Assembly: GCA_048498995.1 (NCBI GenBank)
Contig: JBEHWX010000003.1
Span: 1 to 64,000, forward strand
Reading direction: 5' to 3'
Origin: JBEHWX01 sp048498995
Lineage (GTDB): Bacteria > Bacteroidota > Ignavibacteria > OLB7
Length of the DNA: 64,000 bases
Shown here: in pieces, positions 56,819-64,000 of the stretch
How positions within the stretch are numbered: position 1 is the stretch's first letter
Layout of the letters: each line of letters starts with the position of its first letter
The notes under the pieces: model-generated
What the model saw: only the letters and a program-made list of their open reading frames with translations
Told to the model about the DNA's origin: nothing
The model's database searches: none
Made by a program: the position numbers and the translations under genes

Positions 56819-58975
56819 TCAGCGCGCGACAACCAGCCGCGTGGCGACCGGGCCGGCGTCTCCATCGACGACGCAGAGATACACGCCGGGGGCCAACGCG
56901 GAGATATCGAGCGGAAGATCATGCTCGCCGCGCTCCAGATGGAGCGGACGGGGCGGAAGCACCTCGCGCCCGAACGTGTCGTGCAGGCGGAGCGTGAGCG
57001 AGCAGGAGCGCTCCAGCCTTACGTGCAGCGTGGTGGCGCGGCTGGCCGGCGATGGACGCAGCTCGATCGCGGCGCCGCTCCGCGGCGCGGCCGCATGGGC
57101 CGGAGCCGCGGGAACGGCCGGCACGGCGGCGGGAGGTGGGGGCGTGGAAGCGAAGACACCCGCCACCCCACCCAGGTACACCCGCCCATCGGATGCGACC
57201 GCAAGCGAAGAGAAATTGCCGTCGGGAAGTCCTTCCTGTTCGCGTTGCCACGTCTCTCCATCATCGGTCGAGATAAAGGTGCCGGATTGCCAGGCGACAA
57301 GGTGTGCCCGTCCGAGACTGTCCACGACGAGATCGCTGAAGCTCTGCGCCTCGGGATACGTCAGCACGATACGCCATGTGGCACCACCATCGGTGCTTTT
57401 AAACACCGAGCTCTCCCAGGCCACCAGCAGCCAAGTTCCCGATGGAAGCTGCTGTAACACCACCGGACTGAACATGGTGCCGAATTCGAGACTGGTCTGC
57501 CAATGCACGACACCGTCCGAACGCGGCGCCGTGATCACGTCTCCTCCCTGACACACCGCGAGCAGATGATCTCCCTCGAAGCTGATGAGCATCGGGACGA
57601 GGGCATTTCTGAAATTGCCGAATTCCTCCCAGGTCATCCCATCGTCCGAGGATCGATAAACGCCGAGATCGGTCGATGCGTAGGCTCGTCCCTCCGGATC
57701 GAGTGCCATCGTGTAGATCTGGCCATGCCCGCTCACGCGCCGATCCCATTGATCACCATGAGACGTCGACCGGTCGATACTCATGCTCGGAACATTGTCC
57801 ACCGTGTCCCGTGTGATGACGAGCAGCGAGCCTGACGGCAGTTCGATCAATCCATTTTCGACTCCCCATCCGACCTTCCGAAGATTGATCCAGCTCACTC
57901 CCCCATCATCGGAGCGATACCATTGGGCGCCGTCGAAGGTGTAGAGCCGACCATCCCGCGTCGCGGTCAACACCGCTGCCGGCCGCTCGTTCAGTCCGGT
58001 GTTCGACCATGTCCACGTCCGATCGGCCGCCTCACGGAGCACGCCGCCGCGCGCTCCGATCAGGAACGTTCCGGTTCCTACGGACGCGCATGTGAAGGGA
58101 AGATGCGCTGCTCCATATGCATGTTCGCTCCAGCTCCTCCCCTCGTCGTGGGAAACCATGAACCCGCCGTCGACGACAATCAGCACGCTTCCGTCGCCGG
58201 TAATCGCGATGTCGTTGATGATGGTATCGGGGAGGGAGGCGATCGGAAGATCATTCCATGTTACGCCACCGTCCGCCGATCGGAACGCGCCGTTTCCCGA
58301 CGTGCCCACATAGAGATCTCCATTCGGCGCGGCCGCCAGCCGATGAATGCCATCGGGAAGACCCGGGGAATCGATCTCGCTCCAGCTCGCTCCACTATCG
58401 ACCGATCTGAGCAGCCGGTCCGCGAACTCCACCGAGCGGGAGTAGAGCAGAGCATACATCGTCCCATTCCCTGCGACGGCCATCACCACTCGTTCCGCGC
58501 CGTCCGAGGCTCGAACCGTTTCCCAGTCATGGCCATTGGCCGATCCGATGATCGCGCCCTTATCGGCACCGAAGAACCTCCCCGCCGAGTCGACCACGAT
58601 CGGGTCGAAGAACTTGTGCTCGGTGCTCACCGGGATCCAATCTTTTCCGAGATTTGTCGATCGGATGAGCCCTCCCGCGTTGTTCCACATCAGTATACGA
58701 TTGTCGAGACAGATGAGCCCGGCGATCGTATCCCGGAAGGATTCCATGATCTCCCATGAGCGGCCACCATTGTTGGAGCGAAAGAACGTGCGTTCGGTCG
58801 AGGCATGGGTGAAGCCCGTGCGATCGTGGGTGAGCGCTGTTACCTGACCGCATTGCACCCGGCCGACTTCATACCAGGTGATCGGCTGAGCCGCCACCTT
58901 CATTGAAAGAAGCAGAAACAGCATGGCCGAGAAATAGACCTCGATCTTCCGGGCGTGCCGACGGGGTGTTGTCAT
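56819..58975 (-). CDS. Exported BNR/Ycf48-like propeller, array member 7
   Basis: 718 residues from MTTPRRHARKIEVYFSAMLF; the n-region is long but the core LFLLLSMKVAAQ is clear. Blades: FFRSNNGGRSWEIM, LLRSVDSGASWSEI, AFRSADGGVTWNDL, WYRSDDGGVSWINL, VYRSSDDGMTWEEF, VFKSTDGGATWRIV, FISTDDGETWQREQ. The last ~70 residues (RSCSLTLRLHDTFGREVLPP to LAPGVYLCVVDGDAG) form the sorting-like tail, preceded by an Ala/Pro linker. It is the most upstream member, adjacent to the TonB receptor end (68 nt). Confidence 0.88.
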   Translation of the reverse strand: MTTPRRHARKIEVYFSAMLFLLLSMKVAAQPITWYEVGRVQCGQVTALTHDRTGFTHASTERTFFRSNNGGRSWEIMESFRDTIAGLICLDNRILMWNNAGGLIRSTNLGKDWIPVSTEHKFFDPIVVDSAGRFFGADKGAIIGSANGHDWETVRASDGAERVVMAVAGNGTMYALLYSRSVEFADRLLRSVDSGASWSEIDSPGLPDGIHRLAAAPNGDLYVGTSGNGAFRSADGGVTWNDLPIASLPDTIINDIAITGDGSVLIVVDGGFMVSHDEGRSWSEHAYGAAHLPFTCASVGTGTFLIGARGGVLREAADRTWTWSNTGLNERPAAVLTATRDGRLYTFDGAQWYRSDDGGVSWINLRKVGWGVENGLIELPSGSLLVITRDTVDNVPSMSIDRSTSHGDQWDRRVSGHGQIYTMALDPEGRAYASTDLGVYRSSDDGMTWEEFGNFRNALVPMLISFEGDHLLAVCQGGDVITAPRSDGVVHWQTSLEFGTMFSPVVLQQLPSGTWLLVAWESSVFKSTDGGATWRIVLTYPEAQSFSDLVVDSLGRAHLVAWQSGTFISTDDGETWQREQEGLPDGNFSSLAVASDGRVYLGGVAGVFASTPPPPAAVPAVPAAPAHAAAPRSGAAIELRPSPASRATTLHVRLERSCSLTLRLHDTFGREVLPPRPLHLERGEHDLPLDISALAPGVYLCVVDGDAGPVATRLVVAR

Positions 58976-59043
58976 GATGCGCGGGCAGTTGCATTGATGT
59001 GAGATTCCAACAGCGACAGCCGAGGGCTACTACTTCCTCCGGC

Positions 59044-61893
59044 TCACTTCACCGCGTAGGTCAGCTTCATCAGCACCAGGCGGCCGATCGAGGGGACGCC
59101 GACGAACTCGCGGTGCGTCGCCGTGAACGGGCTCTCGTCGGAGCCCTCGGCCCAGGTGAGCAGGTTCTGCGCGCGGAGCGCCACGGTGAGCCCCTCGACG
59201 AACGGCAGTCGCCAGCTCGCGTTCAGGTCCAGCGTCGAGTAGGCGGGCACGTCGCCGAGGTAGACGCCGGAATTCACCGCGAAGCCGCTCACGTGACGGA
59301 AGAGCAGGTCGCCGGCCACCCCCAGCTCGCCGCTGGAATAGCCGAGCCCGAGCGAGTACTTCAGCTTCGGCGCGTTCAGCGACAGATCGGAGACGCCGTC
59401 GAGATTCGGGAAGAAGTTCTTGTCGACGTAGGAGATCGAGCCGCTGGCCGAGAAGCCGAGCGGCAGCGCGGCCCGCGCGCCGATGTCGTAGCCGTAGAGC
59501 GTCACGCGGCCGTAGTTCCGGTTGGTCAGCAGCACGTCGGAGGGATGCGCCGACTCGCGCGGCGTGACCACGCCGAACGGGATCTGCGCCACGGTGTCGG
59601 CAAGCTGCTCGGCCACCGCGCGCGCCAGGCTCGCCGGAAATCCCTGCTCCACCAGATAGGGCTCGATGTAGGCGGCGAGCGAATCGCGACGGAAGAAGAC
59701 GTTCGGCGTGAACACCTGCACCGGACCGATGAAATCATCGTACTGCGAGCGATACAGATCCACGCTCAGCGCCACGCGTTCGGCGATCACCCCCTTGTAG
59801 CCGAGCTCGAAGGTGGAGGTGATCGTGGGACGGATCGCCGGATAGTCCCGAAGGCCGGTCGCGGTATCGAAGCCGCGCGTGGCCGGGTTGAGCATCTTCA
59901 GCAGCAGCGCGCGCTTTCCGGGAGCGGCCAGGGAGTCGAGCGAGAGGGCGCCGCCGCTGGCATCGCGCACCAGCTGCTGCACGCGGCTCCAGACCGGGCC
60001 GAGCGAATCGATCGGCACCGCGGCGCCCGGATCGTAGCCGAGGAAGGAGAGCCCGTGCATCAGCGGCGTGCCGTCCGGCGTGTATCCGAACGTATAGCCG
60101 GAAGCATCGGCCGTGGCGCGGACGTCGAAGATCTTCGTTCTGGTCCCCTGGTCGTCGGTCAGCGCAACGGTGGTGCCGAGGATGTCGAGGAAGAGATCGT
60201 TCGTGGTCGGCGCGGAGTAGGCGCGGTTGTAGGTGAAACGCAGGCTCTGATCCGACGTCGGCGTGTAGACGAGCGCGGCGCGCGGCGAGAAGATCACCCC
60301 GTCGATCCAGTTGTGCTTGTCGATGCGTCCGGCCACCACCAGCTGGAGCAGGTCCGGCACCAGCCGGGTCTCCGACTGCGCGTAGGCGCCGATCTCGGTG
60401 ATGTTGTCGTTCCCCTCGTTGAAGCCGGTGATCGTCGAATCGGTGACCGGATTGGTGAGGATCAGATCGGCGCCGGCGGTGATCCGCTCGCCGGCAAGGG
60501 GCTCGAGGGAGTACTGCGCCTGCGAGACGAACTGCGTGGAGCGATCGATGATCGGCTCGCCGGTGCGGAGCAGATAGGTCTGGCCGGAGCTGCTCTTGTT
60601 CAGAAACGCCTGAAGGAACAGATCGCCGTAGGTGAGCTTCGCCTGATAGTAGCTGTAGTCCCAGTCGCGCACCTCCGCGGCGCCGACGCCGGTGACGTCG
60701 ACGTTCCGGATGCCGCGCGTCATCCCGGCCGCCAGCGTGACGGTCATCTCGTCGGTCGGGATGTAGTCGACGCGCAGCTCCCCTCCTGCGCGCTCGATCC
60801 GGTTGTCGCGCGCGCCGATCTTCAACGTGTCAGGATCGATCTTCGCGACGGTGTCGGCCAGGATCGCCTGCCGGGTGCTGTCCTCGAACGGATCGACGAA
60901 GGGCCAGTCACGCCCGCGCATGTACTGTCCGGTGATCTTGTAGGCGAAGCGCTCGCCGATCGTGCCGGCGTGGCGGAGCGATCCCTGGAACACCTCCCGC
61001 TCCCCGGCGGCCACGCTCACGGTGGTGCCGACGGAGCTGAAGGGGGATTTGGTGATCATGTGGAGCACGCCGTTGGCGGTGTTCGGCCCGTAGAGCGCCG
61101 AGCCCGGCCCACGCACCAACTCGATCCGCTCCACGTCGTCGTCGACCAGCGGGATCAGATAGTAGGTGTTCACGCGGAGCGACGGGACACTGGCGATCCG
61201 GTTGTCCACCAGGGTCATCAGCGTGCCGGAGAAGGCGTTGTTGAAGCCGCGCGCCACCACGTTGGCCTGCGTCAGCCCCGATTGGACGATATCCACTCCC
61301 TGAATCCCCTTCAGATGCTCGACCACGGTGACCGCCGGCTCCTCCTCGATCTGGCGCGCGCCGACCACGGAGACCGACGCCGGAGCCTCGGTGGCCTTCT
61401 CGGCGCGCCGCGAGGCGGAGACCACCACTTCGTTGAACCCGATCGATGCTCCCGAGAGCGCGATATCGAGCCGGGCGTTCGCGCCATCGGCCAGCTCGAT
61501 CTCCTGGCCGGCCCAGGGGGCATAGCCGAGATAGGTGGCCGTCACCCGGTAGCGTCCCGGCGGCAGCGACGAGAACCTGTAGCCGCCGTCGCGGCCGGTG
61601 ATGGCGCCCGCGGCAACTCTGTCGGGAGGATCGCCGACGCGCGCGGCGCGCACGGTGGCGCCGACGAGCGGATCGCGCGTGACCGCGTCGGTCACCCTGC
61701 CGGAGAGTGTCGCGGTCTGCCCGGCGGTCTGCGCCGCGGCCGGCAGGGAGCCCAGCAGGAATGCGATCGCGAGCGCCGCCAGCACCGAGCCCGCCCCAGG
61801 CGAACGAGTCGGGAACGAACGAGTCGGGAACGAACGAGTCGGGAACGGAAGTGCGGGGAACCGGAGGAGAGCCGTGATCCGTTTCATGTCCAT
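59044..61893 (-). CDS. TonB-dependent outer-membrane receptor
   Basis: 949 residues. Signal sequence from MDMKRITALL (a second ATG at 61887) with an unusual FPTRS-FPTRS-FPTRS insert, then a hydrophobic core AALAIAFLLGSLPAAAQ. A carboxypeptidase-regulatory-like domain follows (LSGRVTDAVTRDPLVGATV), then EVVVSA, the plug (ASVSVVGARQIEEEPAVTVV; LVRGPGSALYGPNTANGVLH), and the barrel, ending in GRLVLMKLTYAVK. Imports a siderophore, B12 or glycan with ExbBD-TonB; substrate unknown and no SusD partner. Divergent from the PKS, so linked transport or loss of its product is possible but unproven. Confidence 0.93.
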   Translation of the reverse strand: MDMKRITALLRFPALPFPTRSFPTRSFPTRSPGAGSVLAALAIAFLLGSLPAAAQTAGQTATLSGRVTDAVTRDPLVGATVRAARVGDPPDRVAAGAITGRDGGYRFSSLPPGRYRVTATYLGYAPWAGQEIELADGANARLDIALSGASIGFNEVVVSASRRAEKATEAPASVSVVGARQIEEEPAVTVVEHLKGIQGVDIVQSGLTQANVVARGFNNAFSGTLMTLVDNRIASVPSLRVNTYYLIPLVDDDVERIELVRGPGSALYGPNTANGVLHMITKSPFSSVGTTVSVAAGEREVFQGSLRHAGTIGERFAYKITGQYMRGRDWPFVDPFEDSTRQAILADTVAKIDPDTLKIGARDNRIERAGGELRVDYIPTDEMTVTLAAGMTRGIRNVDVTGVGAAEVRDWDYSYYQAKLTYGDLFLQAFLNKSSSGQTYLLRTGEPIIDRSTQFVSQAQYSLEPLAGERITAGADLILTNPVTDSTITGFNEGNDNITEIGAYAQSETRLVPDLLQLVVAGRIDKHNWIDGVIFSPRAALVYTPTSDQSLRFTYNRAYSAPTTNDLFLDILGTTVALTDDQGTRTKIFDVRATADASGYTFGYTPDGTPLMHGLSFLGYDPGAAVPIDSLGPVWSRVQQLVRDASGGALSLDSLAAPGKRALLLKMLNPATRGFDTATGLRDYPAIRPTITSTFELGYKGVIAERVALSVDLYRSQYDDFIGPVQVFTPNVFFRRDSLAAYIEPYLVEQGFPASLARAVAEQLADTVAQIPFGVVTPRESAHPSDVLLTNRNYGRVTLYGYDIGARAALPLGFSASGSISYVDKNFFPNLDGVSDLSLNAPKLKYSLGLGYSSGELGVAGDLLFRHVSGFAVNSGVYLGDVPAYSTLDLNASWRLPFVEGLTVALRAQNLLTWAEGSDESPFTATHREFVGVPSIGRLVLMKLTYAVK
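61802..61846. repeat. 15-bp in-frame tandem repeat in a signal peptide
   Basis: GAACGAGTCGGGAAC three times perfectly. On the minus strand each unit codes FPTRS in the N-region of the TonB receptor. Confidence 0.92.
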
Positions 61894-62129
61894 GTAGCTC
61901 GTGAAGCCGGAGGCGCCGACGCGCGCGGGCGCGGGAGTCGACGAACGGCGGGATATATCGTTGATGACCTATGGTGTGGAGGTGGGGAACTTACACATCG
62001 CCGCGCGAAGGGCGAAAGCATGCCAGAGTCCAGGGCCGGGGCTGGCATGGATTCGGATACCAGGACTCACCGGCAACGGACGTAGATTGGCCGCGACGGC
62101 GGCCCGCATTCACACTTCCTTCCAGGCAG

Positions 62130-63356
62130 ATGAACCATACGAGCATCGACGGCAATCAGCCACTCGCGGAGCCCGGCCCCACGGCACGCGCATCAACGAG
62201 CAGCGCGCGGAAGCCGCGTATCGGCGCGCGACACGCCGGCGAGCCGCGCGTGGCCTCGATCGGCACCGCGCTTCCGGAGAACGTCCTGACGCAGCGGGAT
62301 GCCAAGGCGTTCGCCTCCCACATGTTCGGCGAGGCGTTCGGCGGCGAGATCGAGCGGCTGATCGGCATCTTCGACAACTCGGATATCCGGAGCCGCCACT
62401 TCTGCATGCCGCTCGAGTGGTACGCCGAGTCGCGAAGCTTCCGGCAGAAGAACGATCTCTACGTGGAGCGGGGTCTCGACCTCGCCTCCGAGGCGATCGC
62501 CACCTGCCTCGAGCGCGTGGGCCTGGAGCATGGCGACATCGACTACATCCTCTTCGTCTCGACCACGGGGATTGCCACGCCGAGCATGGACGCGCGACTG
62601 ATCCAGCGTCTGCCATTCAAGCGGACGATCAAGCGGCTTCCGATCTGGGGGCTCGGATGTGCCGGCGGCGCGGCCTCGCTCTCGCGGGCCATGGAGATAG
62701 CGCGCGCGGTGCCGACGGCGCGCATCCTGGTGGTGGTGCTCGAGCTCTGCGGCCTCACGTTCATGCGGAACGATCTGTCGAAGGCGGCGCTGATCGCCAC
62801 CTCCCTCTTCGCCGACGGCGCCGCGGCGGTGGTGGTGGCCGGCGCGGAGGCGGAGATCCCGTCGCCCCGGCGGGGTCCGGCCATCCTGGCCTCGCACACC
62901 AGCACGCTCGACGATTCGCTCGACGTGATGGGCTGGGATATCGGAGGAGAAGGATTGAAGGTGGTGATCTCGCGCGACATCCCGACGATCGTGAAGACCT
63001 TCATGAAGGGGGCGATCGACGAGCTTCTGGAGCGCGAGGGGCTGCGCCGCGAGGATATCGTTCACTACGTGGCGCATCCGGGGGGAGCCAAGGTGATCCA
63101 GGCCTACGAGGATTCGCTGGATCTCCCGGCCGACCGTCTGCGCCACACGCGGGAGGTGCTCGCCACCTGCGGCAACATCTCCGCCTGCTCGGTGATGTTC
63201 GTCCTGGAGCGCTTCATCGACGAGCTCGATGCCCCCTCCCCTGGGGACGCGCAGAGCGATCTCCCGGACGATCGCGCGGAGCCGCCGGTCGAATACGGCC
63301 TGCTCGGCGCCCTCGGTCCCGGCTTCTCGGCCGAGCTCGTTCTTCTTGCATGGTAA
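62130..63356 (+). CDS. Type III polyketide synthase
   Basis: Chalcone/stilbene-synthase superfamily enzyme; condenses an acyl-CoA starter with malonyl-CoA into pyrones, resorcinols or similar. 408 residues from MNHTSIDGNQ. Triad Cys177 (IWGLGCAGGAASL), His316 (YVAHPGGAK) and Asn349 (LATCGNISACSV); the spacings 139 and 33 match plant CHS (164/303/336). The N-terminal ~40 residues are a low-complexity extension. A small membrane protein follows 4 nt behind. In bacteria such pairs often modify long-chain alkylpyrones or alkylresorcinols; the product is unknown. Confidence 0.94.
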   Translation: MNHTSIDGNQPLAEPGPTARASTSSARKPRIGARHAGEPRVASIGTALPENVLTQRDAKAFASHMFGEAFGGEIERLIGIFDNSDIRSRHFCMPLEWYAESRSFRQKNDLYVERGLDLASEAIATCLERVGLEHGDIDYILFVSTTGIATPSMDARLIQRLPFKRTIKRLPIWGLGCAGGAASLSRAMEIARAVPTARILVVVLELCGLTFMRNDLSKAALIATSLFADGAAAVVVAGAEAEIPSPRRGPAILASHTSTLDDSLDVMGWDIGGEGLKVVISRDIPTIVKTFMKGAIDELLEREGLRREDIVHYVAHPGGAKVIQAYEDSLDLPADRLRHTREVLATCGNISACSVMFVLERFIDELDAPSPGDAQSDLPDDRAEPPVEYGLLGALGPGFSAELVLLAW

Positions 63357-63360
63357 CGCG

Positions 63361-63663
63361 ATGCTGACGCTCGCCTACGCGACCTTTCTCGTCAACTTTC
63401 TCTTCGGACTCGGCGTCGCCGGCGGCGTGATTCCGCGCGGCCGCTACCGTCGCGTTCATCACGCGATCTACGCGCTGGTGATGCTGACGATCGTCGCCGC
63501 GCTGGCCCTGTCGCTATTCCGGAAGGATGGCTTCTGGCCGCGCCTGGCGGCGATGACCACGATACTCGCGGCGATGCCCCGGTTCCCTGGGAGGGAGTCG
63601 GGGCATCGATACTACGCCACGTTCTCTCTGGTCGTCTACTCGCTGATTCTCTTCACCTCGTAG
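63361..63663 (+). CDS. Small membrane protein behind the type III PKS
   Basis: 100 residues, ATG 4 nt after the PKS stop, so cotranscribed and probably coupled. Three hydrophobic segments: LAYATFLVNFLFGLGVAGGV, IYALVMLTIVAALALSLF and ATFSLVVYSLILFTS. Loops carry PRGRYRRVHH and FPGRESGHRYY. Type III PKS partners are usually a methyltransferase (ICMT) or an oxidoreductase; this is neither and lacks a SAM motif. It could anchor the synthase or its lipid product. Unrecognised family. Confidence 0.8.
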   Translation: MLTLAYATFLVNFLFGLGVAGGVIPRGRYRRVHHAIYALVMLTIVAALALSLFRKDGFWPRLAAMTTILAAMPRFPGRESGHRYYATFSLVVYSLILFTS

Positions 63664-63690
63664 TGCTCCTTGGATCGGCATCCGACGGTG

Positions 63691-64000
63691 GCCACGCGTC
63701 TTCAGCGCCCATCCGGAGGGCGGCCACGGGGGCCGTCCCTACGGCCTCATTTCCCATGGCCTCATTCTCACGAGGTCAAAGGCCTCGCGTGCGAGCCATG
63801 CCAGGCAGCTCCTCGGTAGCCGCGCGTCTTCAGCGCGCGTCCGGTGGGTAGTCACGGAGAGCCGCCCCCTACCGCCTTATTCCCATGGCCCCATTCTCCC
63901 GTGGTCAGAGACGCCGCGTGCAAGCCATGGTCATGCACCTTCGACATCGGTAGCCGCGCGTCTTCAGCGCGCGTCCGGCTGGTAGTCACGGAGAGCCGCC
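63691..64000. repeat. Tandem repeat of ~128-134 bp, running to the window edge
   Basis: Three copies, each with GTCTTCAGCG at 63698, 63826 and 63960 and GCGCGCGTCCGG in the last two, then GTAGTCACGGAGAGCCGCC and, between copies, CCCATGGCC(T/C)CATTCTC. The centre is the inverse of the dispersed hairpin CGCTGAAGAC. Confidence 0.85.

Noticed and set aside
38300..58975. Photosystem II assembly factor (Ycf48) function
   Set aside because: Only the BNR repeat is shared; these proteins are exported with secretion tails and nothing photosynthetic is in the window.
58999..62085. Open frame of over 1000 codons opposite the TonB receptor
   Set aside because: Same GC-driven artefact; the minus strand has signal peptide, plug and barrel, the plus strand nothing recognisable.

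Overview
The window is about 64 kb of high-GC bacterial chromosome and is densely coding. Most secreted proteins end in a short beta-sandwich with a PNPA...D..GR....G.Y.(L/C)....V pattern. At least the 2685-5519 product has a typical type IX secretion (T9SS) C-terminal sorting domain. Together with a carboxypeptidase-regulatory-type TonB receptor, an archaeal-type ProS and many starts lacking strong Shine-Dalgarno sequences, this points to the FCB superphylum (Bacteroidota / Ignavibacteria / Kapabacteria / Rhodothermia-like). The lineage call is an inference. No rRNA, tRNA, phage or insertion sequence was recognised.

Layout. 1-5.5 kb: two tandem paralogous giant exported proteins (the first cut by the window edge). 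5.8-12.8 kb: a leftward block of core genes: hbd-like dehydrogenase, thiolase, carA, mazG, holA and an eight-AT-hook protein. 12.8-13.9 kb: about 1.1 kb with no credible gene. 13.9-26.8 kb: mixed housekeeping and envelope genes (single-domain FlgD-like exported protein, GT9 glycosyltransferase, lnt, exported CBM9-like protein, yggS, UvrD/PcrA helicase, Kelch protein, alpha/beta hydrolase, quinone-reductase-like enzyme, lipoprotein). 27-30 kb: a short BNR propeller and proS. 30.3-33.7 kb: four consecutive paralogous lipoproteins. 34-38 kb: aconitase and a rhomboid protease. 38.3-59 kb: a leftward array of seven full-length paralogous exported BNR/Ycf48-like beta-propellers of roughly 710-740 residues, plus one decayed copy. 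It is interrupted by a small Cys-rich secreted protein, a ferredoxin-metallo-beta-lactamase fusion and an outer-membrane beta-barrel. 59-63.7 kb: a TonB-dependent receptor divergent from a type III polyketide synthase with a small membrane protein 4 nt behind it. 63.7-64 kb: a tandem repeat of about 130 bp.

How it fits together. The region is dominated by the cell surface: exported propellers, OM lipoproteins, a TonB receptor, Lnt for lipoprotein maturation, a GT9 transferase and a possible lipid/quinone-forming type III PKS. The propeller array shows active duplication, 3'-end homogenisation and pseudogene decay, so it looks like a plastic surface-protein repertoire.

Non-coding structure. 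Many genes end at strong GC-rich hairpins, several of them near-identical copies. A dispersed hairpin with the invariant core CGCTGAAGA(C/G) recurs between genes. Short 12-17 bp tandem repeats sit at many gene borders, and one lies in frame in the TonB receptor signal peptide. No single undescribed system is proven here. The strongest candidates are the propeller array, the AT-hook protein, the four-lipoprotein array and the PKS/membrane-protein pair.
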